NCBI RefSeq assembly: GCF_039511225.1
Contig: NZ_CP154261.1
Coordinates: forward strand, 4,774,001-4,838,000
Reading direction: 5' to 3'
From: Sphingobacterium multivorum
GTDB taxonomy: Bacteria; Bacteroidota; Bacteroidia; Sphingobacteriales; Sphingobacteriaceae
Length of the DNA: 64,000 bases
Shown here: in pieces, positions 52,592-60,871 of the stretch
Numbering within the stretch: position 1 is the first letter of the stretch
How the letters are laid out: the number at the start of each line of letters is the position of its first letter
Translations under genes and position numbers: made by a program
The notes under the pieces: model-generated
Databases searched by the model: none
What the model was told of the DNA's origin: nothing
What the model saw: the letters and a program-made list of their open reading frames with translations, nothing else

Positions 52592-55500
52592 CTAATTCAA
52601 TCGGTAATTTATCCCTTCAAACTTATCTATACAATCCAAAAATTCATTTGTTAGGTTTATTTTCAGACTTTTAGCTGGCATTTCGACAGATATTTCATCT
52701 TGGGGATCCCATATTTTAAACTTCAATTGACAATTTGGCACAACTCCCTCGATCTCATTTTGCGCCAGTATATCCTTGATTCCATCAAGAAATGCTTCGT
52801 TCAACTTAGGTAAAGGAATATTGATCGTAAAACTCTTCGCCATCTTCTCACGAAGATCCGAAAGCAACTGCACACTACGCAGCTCAAAGCCCCAATTTCC
52901 AACCTGTCTGAAACGCTCCTGTACCAAACCCCGTAATTGCACAAAATACCCCTCTTGCAAATATCCCTTCAACTTGACATATTCTTCACCGAAAACTGCC
53001 ATATCATAAGAATCACTATAATCCTCGATGATAAATGACGCAAAAGGCTTACCCGTCTTCGTCAATCGATGGTTTGCCGATGCGATAATACCGCCAATCA
53101 CCAATTCTTTGTTCTTGATCCGATTAAACTCAAGCAAAGTCTCTTCATCGACCTCTGCCGCCTTAACCTTATTGATCAAGGCCAAATCTGACACCGAATT
53201 CTGACAAAAATGTTCAATCTCAAACCGGTAGGTATCCAAGGGGTGACTGGTCAGATAAATACCGATAACATCTTTTTCATATTTAAGCTTTTCAATCAAT
53301 CCCCATTGCGGACATGGCGCCAAAACTGGCTCAGGCAATTCTGCAGCCCCTCCTACACCAAACAAGCTCGCTTGGGCCGAACTTTCATTTTCCTTAAAGC
53401 GCTGGCCAAATCGGATCGCCTTTTCCATTCCTGTTGAATTTTCATCCGAATGAAAATATTGTGCACGGTGCGTATTCTCAAAACTATCAAAGCCTCCAGC
53501 ATAAGCCAGACTCTCAAAAGCTTTCTTGTTGACCGCACGAAGATCGATTCGTTTAGCCATATCGAAAACAGATTTATACAATCCTGATTGCCGTGTTTGC
53601 ACGATAGCGTCTACCGCTCCTGCCCCAACACCTTTCACCGCACCTATTCCAAAACGAATAGCTCCAGATTCATTTACGGTAAACTTATAATAGGATTCAT
53701 TCACATCTGGCCCCAATACCTGCAAGCCCATTCGTTTACATTCCTCCATAAAGAATGTCACCTGCTTGATATCATTCATGTTATTGGAAAGTACCGCAGC
53801 CATGTATTCCGCAGGAAAATGCGCTTTTAAATAAGCGGTCTGATAAGCAACCCAAGCATAACAGGTCGAGTGGGACTTATTAAATGCATAACTCGCAAAA
53901 GCCTCCCAGTCGGTCCAGATCTTCTCCAGAACTTTGGCATTATGCCCTTTCTCCTCTGCTTGTGAAACAAACTTAGGTTTCATCTTATCCAACACAGCCT
54001 TTTGCTTCTTACCCATGGCCTTACGCAAGACATCGGCATCACCTTTCGAGAATCCGGCTAACTTTTGAGACAAAAGCATAACCTGCTCCTGGTATACTGT
54101 AATACCGTAGGTTTCCTTGAGGTATTCCTCACAAGCATCCAAATCGTAAACAATGGGGTCTATACCGTGCTTACGCTTAATAAAACTTGGAATATATTCG
54201 ATTGGCCCCGGACGATAGAGTGCATTCATCGCAATCAAATCGGCAAATACCGTCGGCTTAAGGTCGCGCATGTATTTCTGCATTCCAGGAGATTCATACT
54301 GGAACACACCTATGGTTTCTCCACGCTGAAAGAGCTCATACGTAAGCTCATCATCAATCGGAAATTGATCCGGATCAAGCACAATACCATGGCTTAATTT
54401 GACATTTTCAACCGTATCTTTAATCAGTGTCAGTGTCTTTAAGCCCAAAAAGTCCATTTTCAGCAAGCCGGCACTTTCAACCACGTGGTTATCGAACTGC
54501 GTCACATACAGATCAGAGTCTTTTGCCAAAGAAACAGGAACGAAATTAGTAATATCGTCTGGCGTAATAATAACACCACAGGCATGAATACCTGTATTCC
54601 GAACAGAACCTTCCAAAACCCTAGCCTGTCGGATCGTTTCGGCCTCAAGCCCAGCTCCATCGGCAATAGACTTTAGCCTATTCACAGCTTCGATCTCTTC
54701 AGTTCTTAGCTTTTCCTTTAACCCCGCATCATCCAAGGTAAAAATTTTAGATAATTTAAGATTTGGGATCAGCTTGGCAATTTCATTGGCATCACCTAAA
54801 GGCAAATCCAATACGCGCGCCGTGTCCTTAATGGATGACTTGGCAGCCATAGTACCATAAGTAATAATTTGGGCAACTTGACTGGCCCCATATTTATTGA
54901 TTACATATTGCATGACGCGCCCACGGCCCTCATCATCGAAGTCAATATCGATATCGGGCATGGATACACGGTCAGGATTTAGGAAACGCTCAAAAAGTAA
55001 ATCATATTTGATCGGATCGATATTGGTAATACCAAGACAATAAGCGACAGCAGAACCGGCAGCCGACCCACGTCCAGGCCCAACAGAAACTCCCATATCA
55101 CGAGCAGCAGCAATAAAATCCTGTACGATCAGAAAGTATCCGGGATATCCCGTCTTCTCGATTGTCGCCAACTCAAAGTCTAGACGTTCACGAATATCGT
55201 CCGTAATTTCCTGATAACGTTTTTTTGCCCCAACATAACATAGATGAGCAAGGTATTTATTTTCACCACGTTTTCCACCATCCTCCAGATCGGCTTCCAC
55301 TTGAAATTCCTCAGGAATATCAAATTTAGGTAAAAGGACATCGCGGTTTAACTTAAATATCTCTACCTTATCGACAATCTCCTGAATATTTAAAATTGCT
55401 TCGGGTAGATCTTTAAAAAGGGCCTTCATTTCATCTGAAGATTTGAAATAATATTCCTGATTGGGTAAACCAAAACGGAATCCACGTCCCCTACCTTTTG

Positions 55501-57010
55501 GAGTCGATAGCTTCTCACCATCTTTCACACAGAGCAAAATATCATGCGCATGCGCATCGCCTTTCTTCTCGTAATACGTATTATTGGTTGCAACAACTTT
55601 GACCTGATATTTGCGGGAAAATTTAAGCAGGGTTTGATTCACACGATCTTCATCTTCCTGACCATGGCGCATCAATTCAAGATAAAAATCATCTCCAAAT
55701 TGCTCTTTCCACCATAGCAGGGCCTCTTCGGCCTGGCTCTCACCAATATTCAGTATTTTATTAGGTACTTCCCCTTGTAGGTTACCCGACAGGGCAATAA
55801 CATCTTCCTTATATTGAAGGATAAGATCTTTATCAATACGGGGTACATAATAGAACCCAGCAGTATACGCAAAGGAAGCCAGTTTAGCCAGGTTATGGTA
55901 CCCCCGTTTATTCTTTGCCAATAATACAATTTGATACCCATTGTCCTTTCGGGACTTATCTTTGTGGTTTTCGCAAACAAAAAATTCACAACCAACAATT
56001 GGTTTTAAAAGTTGACCAGTAGGCTCCTGCCCATTTTCAATCGCCTCGGCATTCTGCGCTTCTACCTCCTTGTTATGTCCAATAACACGAGACACAAATT
56101 CAAAGGCGCCCATCATATTTCCATGATCGGTCAATGCAACCGCAGGCATATTATCCTTGACCGCTGCCGAAACCAACCTATCGTATGACATCGTGGACTG
56201 CAAGATCGAAAACTGAGAGTGGTTATGTAAATGGGCAAATTTGGCATCCTTTAAGGCTGCTAATGCGTCCGCATCAACAACAACCTTGACTTCATCGGGC
56301 TGAGACCGTTTTCTAATTTCATCAGAAGCTGCTTTTAGGTTGATATGTTTCAGTCCAGCAGTGGGTATAGGACCAGGATTGTTCGTTTTAAAATCGACAA
56401 AGTAGCCCGTATCGACCTGAAGTTCTTCGGCAGTGAATACTTCTCTTCTTACAAGCTCCAGAAAACAACGTGTTGTCGCTTCCACGTCGGCTGTTGCATT
56501 ATGTGCCTCAGCAAACGGTACTCCAAATAAATAAGAATGCAGCTCGGTAAGGTTAGGCAACTTATAGCGTCCGCCCCGTCCGCCTGGGATTTTCAGAAGT
56601 TCAGCTGTTACTTCCGTACAGGTATCCAATACAGGCATATTAGCCATATTGGACGTGACACCATAACGGTAAAATTCACAGCCCATGATATTTAAATCAA
56701 AACCAAGATTTTGTCCAACAACAAACTTGGCTTTATTCAAGGCCACATTGAATTTCTCTAAGACCTCCTGGAGCGGCAATCCCTGCTCTTCTGCCAATGC
56801 AGTCGATATGCCGTGTATTTTTTCAGAGTCATAGGGTATATCAAATCCATCTGGCTTAACCAAGAAATCGTGATGTTCGACCAAATTTCCCATCTCATCA
56901 TGAATCTGCCAAGCCAATTGAATACAGCGAGGCCAATTGTCCGTATCGGTAATTGGTGCGTCCCAACGCTTAGGCAAACCCGTCGTTTCCGTATCGAAAA
57001 TAATATACAT
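52592..57010 (-). CDS. dnaE: DNA polymerase III alpha subunit (DnaE) with N-terminal proofreading exonuclease
   Basis: 1472 residues, about 300 more than a standard DnaE. The extra N-terminus (1-200) is a DEDDh 3'-5' exonuclease: IIFDTETTG with Asp6 and Glu8, GQNLGFDLN with Asp105, and HNATADVEATT with His170 and Asp175, all intact. Then a PHP domain (HLHNHSQFSIL, about 260-264), the C-family polymerase core (PGRGSAAGSAVAYCLGI, PDIDIDFDDEGRGRV, SHSTCYAWVAYQTAYLKAHFPAEY), helix-hairpin-helix and OB-fold parts near the end (ITKTGKPFASFIIEDYSDSYDMAVF in the OB region). This resembles an epsilon subunit fused to DnaE, distinct from PolC, where the exonuclease is inserted in PHP. Confidence 0.95.
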   Translation of the reverse strand: MYIIFDTETTGLPKRWDAPITDTDNWPRCIQLAWQIHDEMGNLVEHHDFLVKPDGFDIPYDSEKIHGISTALAEEQGLPLQEVLEKFNVALNKAKFVVGQNLGFDLNIMGCEFYRYGVTSNMANMPVLDTCTEVTAELLKIPGGRGGRYKLPNLTELHSYLFGVPFAEAHNATADVEATTRCFLELVRREVFTAEELQVDTGYFVDFKTNNPGPIPTAGLKHINLKAASDEIRKRSQPDEVKVVVDADALAALKDAKFAHLHNHSQFSILQSTMSYDRLVSAAVKDNMPAVALTDHGNMMGAFEFVSRVIGHNKEVEAQNAEAIENGQEPTGQLLKPIVGCEFFVCENHKDKSRKDNGYQIVLLAKNKRGYHNLAKLASFAYTAGFYYVPRIDKDLILQYKEDVIALSGNLQGEVPNKILNIGESQAEEALLWWKEQFGDDFYLELMRHGQEDEDRVNQTLLKFSRKYQVKVVATNNTYYEKKGDAHAHDILLCVKDGEKLSTPKGRGRGFRFGLPNQEYYFKSSDEMKALFKDLPEAILNIQEIVDKVEIFKLNRDVLLPKFDIPEEFQVEADLEDGGKRGENKYLAHLCYVGAKKRYQEITDDIRERLDFELATIEKTGYPGYFLIVQDFIAAARDMGVSVGPGRGSAAGSAVAYCLGITNIDPIKYDLLFERFLNPDRVSMPDIDIDFDDEGRGRVMQYVINKYGASQVAQIITYGTMAAKSSIKDTARVLDLPLGDANEIAKLIPNLKLSKIFTLDDAGLKEKLRTEEIEAVNRLKSIADGAGLEAETIRQARVLEGSVRNTGIHACGVIITPDDITNFVPVSLAKDSDLYVTQFDNHVVESAGLLKMDFLGLKTLTLIKDTVENVKLSHGIVLDPDQFPIDDELTYELFQRGETIGVFQYESPGMQKYMRDLKPTVFADLIAMNALYRPGPIEYIPSFIKRKHGIDPIVYDLDACEEYLKETYGITVYQEQVMLLSQKLAGFSKGDADVLRKAMGKKQKAVLDKMKPKFVSQAEEKGHNAKVLEKIWTDWEAFASYAFNKSHSTCYAWVAYQTAYLKAHFPAEYMAAVLSNNMNDIKQVTFFMEECKRMGLQVLGPDVNESYYKFTVNESGAIRFGIGAVKGVGAGAVDAIVQTRQSGLYKSVFDMAKRIDLRAVNKKAFESLAYAGGFDSFENTHRAQYFHSDENSTGMEKAIRFGQRFKENESSAQASLFGVGGAAELPEPVLAPCPQWGLIEKLKYEKDVIGIYLTSHPLDTYRFEIEHFCQNSVSDLALINKVKAAEVDEETLLEFNRIKNKELVIGGIIASANHRLTKTGKPFASFIIEDYSDSYDMAVFGEEYVKLKGYLQEGYFVQLRGLVQERFRQVGNWGFELRSVQLLSDLREKMAKSFTINIPLPKLNEAFLDGIKDILAQNEIEGVVPNCQLKFKIWDPQDEISVEMPAKSLKINLTNEFLDCIDKFEGINYRLN

Positions 57011-57740
57011 AAAATTCTAAACCTCTTTAATACAACACATTAAATGCAAGACAATTTACATTTTTTTGAACTTGAAATTTACGAAATTATTAGAGAAGAT
57101 TATGTCAGATTTTTGCGAAAATCCACTAAAGAAAATCTAGCATGACACAATACCGCCTGCTGGTTCCTCTTTAATAAGAAACAGCAGCATAAACTCCTCA
57201 ATCTTCCTTTTTTTATGTATATCGAAAGGGTCAATATCAGGTCAAATTGTAAAATCCTCCATCTCTTTTTTTATCATGTATTTCGAAATAGCTAAACTTA
57301 TACCAACGTCAATTTAACAGCTCTTTTAACAGGTATCTAATAGGGACTTTATAGGGACCTCATTCGGATGAACCCCTGTTACCTGCCCATTAAGTCCCTT
57401 TTATTTCAGGTTTTATTTTCACTAAATTATACGGTTGACCTTTACTTGTCTCTACCAAGTGTGGTAAAAATTTTCATAGGGACCGATGTCGATACTCGTC
57501 TGGCTAAATTCAACAAGCCTGCACAATTAACATATTACTCCCAACACTACATTGAAAGATAATACATCTCAAACCGCAACACACTACTTATTAGGTCGGT
57601 GCCCCTTTACCCGTGTATTTCTACCCACAATACAATTAAATATCAGATAACCCTAAAGGAGTTAAAATAGCCCAAATTTAATATTGTAATACTTACACTA
57701 TCCCAAGTATTTAGTATATTTGGTTTTGACCCAAAAATCC
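57011..57740. other. Long intergenic region between dnaE and the HAD phosphatase
   Basis: About 730 bases. It holds a hairpin CTGCTG/CAGCAG (57157-57187), two imperfect copies of a unit with TTTTTTTAT...GTAT(A/T)TCGAAA (about 57191-57226 and 57251-57289), and crossing complementary pairs CAGGTA 57330-57335 with TACCTG 57380-57385, and AGGGACTT 57342-57349 with AAGTCCCT 57392-57399. Short frames (e.g. 57368-57562) lack family resemblance. No RNA gene recognised. Confidence 0.5.
57715..57722 (+). promoter_or_regulatory. -7 box of the HAD phosphatase gene
   Basis: TATATTTG matches TAnnTTTG, 18 bases before the ATG at 57741; supports that start over a TTG at 57720. Confidence 0.5.
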
Positions 57741-58523
57741 ATGATTAAAGCGATCTTTTTTGACATCGATGGAACTTTGCTAAGTTTCAAAACGCATCAA
57801 GTTCCCGAATCTACTCAACAGGCATTTCAATTATTAAAAGAAAAAAATATCAAGGTATTTGTTTCAACAGGAAGATCCTACAATCAGCTGGGGCATATTC
57901 GTTACCTCGATTTTGATGGATATATCACCTTCAATGGCGGGTATTGCGTCACAAAGGAACAGGAAGTCATTTATAAAAATAACATCCCTCAAAAAGACAT
58001 TCGCTCCTTATTGGATTATGCTAAAAAGCGTGAGGACCTGACTTTTTCATTTATGTCCGAAAAGGAAATTTCCTTAAACCAGGTTACACCTGAGGTACAA
58101 CGAATGTACGAACAGGTCAATGTGCCGACACCACCTATTCGGGATTACGAAAAGGATTTTGATCTGGACTCCGTTATGCAGGTCAATGTTTTCATCAATC
58201 CTGAAGAAGAAGCTGAATTCATGGAAAATGTGATGCCAAATTCAGTTGCTTCGAGATGGACGCCCATTTTTGCGGATGTCAATCCGATGGGGCAAAGCAA
58301 AAAAATTGGAATAGATGTTTTTTTAGATCATTTCAACTTTACCTTGGAAGAAACTATGTCATTTGGTGACGGCGGAAACGATATTACCATGCTAGCGCAC
58401 ACCCATATTGGAATTGCTATGGGTAATGCAAATCCCGAGGTAAAGGAAATTGCAGATTATATAACAGACAGCGTTGATGAAAATGGCATCTGGAATGCAT
58501 TAAAACACTTCAATATCATCTAA
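57741..58523 (+). CDS. HAD-superfamily phosphatase, Cof type
   Basis: 260 residues. Nucleophile motif FFDIDGTLLSF with Asp-x-Asp, motif II-like VFVSTGRS, and motif IV MSFGDGGNDITML; the segment between is a type II cap. Cof proteins dephosphorylate sugar phosphates, nucleotides or cofactors such as FMN or pyridoxal phosphate; the substrate is not predictable here. The ATG at 57741 gives the family start and lies after the -7 box. Converges on and overlaps the next gene by four bases. Confidence 0.9.
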   Translation: MIKAIFFDIDGTLLSFKTHQVPESTQQAFQLLKEKNIKVFVSTGRSYNQLGHIRYLDFDGYITFNGGYCVTKEQEVIYKNNIPQKDIRSLLDYAKKREDLTFSFMSEKEISLNQVTPEVQRMYEQVNVPTPPIRDYEKDFDLDSVMQVNVFINPEEEAEFMENVMPNSVASRWTPIFADVNPMGQSKKIGIDVFLDHFNFTLEETMSFGDGGNDITMLAHTHIGIAMGNANPEVKEIADYITDSVDENGIWNALKHFNII

Positions 58524-59119
58524 AGTTGGATAGTTAAAGTTATTCGAGAGGTATTGCTGTTGCTATTCATCAGCAAATTATGTTTTTCCGGAAAAAGATA
58601 GTCCAATCGCTGTCTAAAATCACGTATCAGTGTACTGCTAAATTGACTTTCCAGATAATGGTTCACACGATAGCTAACTTCAAGCATAATCAACTTGGAT
58701 GAGCCCGATAATCGGATCCGTACAGGATGAGAAGACATCGTATTATAACCATTCTCAACAGCATGCTGTACCACAGGAAAAAGAATGAGCGGCGGCAACA
58801 TCATCTCCTCCTGAGACTGAAGCCTATTTTCCCATTTGACGGTAAAACCTACTGGAAGAAAACGTTCAGCCAATTGTAAATATTGGTTCAACAAGCTAAG
58901 CTCCACCTGCATCGACTCCAATCGGTCAACATGAAGCTTAAGCAACTGCTCTTGGAAAGCAAAAAAGTCGGCTGGATCTATTTTGTTACTTTGTATTAGG
59001 TGATCGATCAAAAAACTGTCCAGCTGACTGTTCCTAAAAGACAACCTATCTGCCAGCGCCAAAAGCGCTTCATTTCTTACACTCTTTTTACCCAAAAAAC
59101 GATTGATTATACTTGACAT
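58520..59119 (-). CDS. Orphan LytS-type histidine kinase domain, divergent
   Basis: 199 residues. The central part ELSLLNQYLQLAERFLPVGFTVKWENRL followed by MLPPLILFPVVQHAVENGYN matches the end of the LytS-type His_kinase domain and its N box (usual form PPLLLQPLVENAIKHG). The phosphoacceptor motif QINPHFLFN is absent, there are no membrane segments, and the G boxes of the ATPase are not evident. It may bind another kinase or nucleotide without phosphorylating, or be decaying. It stands alone, without a LytTR response regulator nearby. Confidence 0.65.
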   Translation of the reverse strand: MSSIINRFLGKKSVRNEALLALADRLSFRNSQLDSFLIDHLIQSNKIDPADFFAFQEQLLKLHVDRLESMQVELSLLNQYLQLAERFLPVGFTVKWENRLQSQEEMMLPPLILFPVVQHAVENGYNTMSSHPVRIRLSGSSKLIMLEVSYRVNHYLESQFSSTLIRDFRQRLDYLFPEKHNLLMNSNSNTSRITLTIQL

Positions 59120-59164
59120 TTCTTAAATTGCTGTAGATTAGAAACACAAAAATAAGGAAACATT

Positions 59165-60064
59165 ATGTCAAATATTGCAATAGTTATTGAAGAAAGAGCC
59201 GCTGACATAGGCAATTTCTTAGTTGGGCGACTTCTTCCTTTCAGGCAGAAACGTATGGTCGGCCCTTTTATCTTTATCGACCACATGGGACCTGATAACA
59301 TTGCCGAACCGCACTTTATGGATATTGCACCACATCCGCATATCGGGTTATCCACATTGACTTATCTATTCGAAGGTAGCATTATGCACCGTGACAGCTT
59401 AGGAAATGCCGTTGAGATCAAACCTGGAGCAGTCAATTGGATGACGGCAGGTAAGGGTGTTACACACTCCGAACGAACCCCGGAACAACTGCGATCGACG
59501 CCGCACGACCTCCATGGACTGCAGATTTGGGTGGCCCTACCAAAAGAACTCGAAAAAATGGAGCCTAATTTTGTTCACATAGAAGAACCGCAACTTCCAC
59601 ATTGGACCGAAGATGGCGTATCCTATCGCTTAATTGCAGGAGAAATTAAAGATCACCGTTCCGAGGTCCCCGTATACAGCCCATTATACCTTATTGAAAT
59701 CAAAGCGGAAAAAGATGCAACTATTAAACTAGGTGATCATCTATATGGCGAAAGTGGATTATATATCCTGCATGGGACTGTTCATGCGGAAGGTCAGGAA
59801 TTCGGTCCAAAGCAGATTTTAGTTGCCAAAGATGCGAAACTGTGTGAATTCAAAATGGAGGCTGGAACCTCGGTCTACATTTTTGGTGGCGAACCTTTTC
59901 CTGAACAACGCTATATCGACTGGAACTTCGTCGCTTCGGACATTGAAACATTAAAAATAGCGCGCGAAAAATGGGAAAAACATGAATTTCCAAAGGTTCC
60001 TGGAGATGACGGCTATATTCCAATCCCGCCAGTAAATCCAACTTTAGGGCAGAAAAAAGCTTAG
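59165..60064 (+). CDS. Pirin family protein
   Basis: 299 residues, bicupin. Metal-binding N-terminal cupin segments GPFIFIDHMGP, APHPHIGLSTLTYLFEGSIMHRDSLG and GKGVTHSE with the three His and Glu; the C-terminal cupin contains GESGLYILHGTVH. Bacterial pirins have quercetinase activity or act as regulators; which applies is not evident. A TAAGGA sequence lies 6-11 bases before the ATG. Confidence 0.93.
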   Translation: MSNIAIVIEERAADIGNFLVGRLLPFRQKRMVGPFIFIDHMGPDNIAEPHFMDIAPHPHIGLSTLTYLFEGSIMHRDSLGNAVEIKPGAVNWMTAGKGVTHSERTPEQLRSTPHDLHGLQIWVALPKELEKMEPNFVHIEEPQLPHWTEDGVSYRLIAGEIKDHRSEVPVYSPLYLIEIKAEKDATIKLGDHLYGESGLYILHGTVHAEGQEFGPKQILVAKDAKLCEFKMEAGTSVYIFGGEPFPEQRYIDWNFVASDIETLKIAREKWEKHEFPKVPGDDGYIPIPPVNPTLGQKKA

Positions 60065-60151
60065 CAGCACTATTTTTTCACTTCAACTGGTTAATCGCCA
60101 ATGTATCTACCGGATTGGGATTACAATTGGAAGGACAAAACAGACAAAAAC

Positions 60152-60190
60152 AAAAAGGCTGGAAATTGTGGACAATTTCCAGCCTTTTTA
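60152..60190. terminator. Bidirectional terminator between pirin and DUF502 genes
   Basis: AAAAAGGCTGGAAATTG (60152-60168) pairs perfectly with CAATTTCCAGCCTTTTT (60173-60189) around TGGA, between convergent genes. Confidence 0.92.
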
Positions 60191-60227
60191 TTAAATAAAT
60201 CTTAAAGTCAACTGTTGCAAAAAAGTA

Positions 60228-60827
60228 CTAATGGGCTATCCCGCTCACACCACCGGACACAACCAATTTCATGGCATCTGTTGGCGACATATCTAATTTT
60301 TTCACCTTGTCTGCACTGATAATGACAACCTGTCCCGCAAAAGAATATGAATATGGAAAATACACCATAACCTCTTCTTCAAGCCCAATGCTTTTTAAAT
60401 CATGTTGCGTTAAGAAACCTATCTTCTTCAGACCAAACTCATTCACCGTTACCAAGACAGGTTCATTAAATTTCTTTGCGTCACCAACAAAGGCCTCTGT
60501 AAAATCTTTAATCGAAGAATATAATGTATTTAAAAGTGGAATCCGCTGGATCTGATGATTAATCCACACTTTAATTGGATCTGTAACAAAATTTGTAAAA
60601 ATAAGCCCTGCCAAAACCAACACCAAAATAACGGTCAGAATACCTATTCCCGGAATATACAAGGGATGCCCTCTATCATCTTCCAAAAAATGTTCAGTTA
60701 GATTCAATGCCGAATCAACTGATGCAACAATCCAGACTATTAAAAAAATAGCACCAGCTAGAGGAACCACCACCAGGATACCTCTTATCAAATAATTAAT
60801 AAAGCCTCTAATTAATTTGCTAAACAT
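60228..60827 (-). CDS. DUF502-family membrane protein
   Basis: 199 residues with two membrane helices (GILVVVPLAGAIFLIVWIV and GIGILTVILVLVLAGLIFTNFV) and the conserved RIPLLNTLYSSIKDFTEAF. The C-terminal domain VYFPYSYSFAGQVVIISADKVKKLDMSPTDAMKLVVSGG is typical of the family, whose role is unknown. It follows the murF-alr gene on the same strand after 44 bases and may be co-transcribed. Confidence 0.9.
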   Translation of the reverse strand: MFSKLIRGFINYLIRGILVVVPLAGAIFLIVWIVASVDSALNLTEHFLEDDRGHPLYIPGIGILTVILVLVLAGLIFTNFVTDPIKVWINHQIQRIPLLNTLYSSIKDFTEAFVGDAKKFNEPVLVTVNEFGLKKIGFLTQHDLKSIGLEEEVMVYFPYSYSFAGQVVIISADKVKKLDMSPTDAMKLVVSGGVSGIAH

Positions 60828-60871
60828 GAATTGAAAATCAAATATTATTCAAAAATGCAGAATATCCTTTA

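Noticed and set aside
57368..57562. 64-codon frame in the dnaE/HAD gap
   Set aside because: No promoter directly before it, composition like the surrounding non-coding DNA, and no recognisable domain; kept only as part of the intergenic description.
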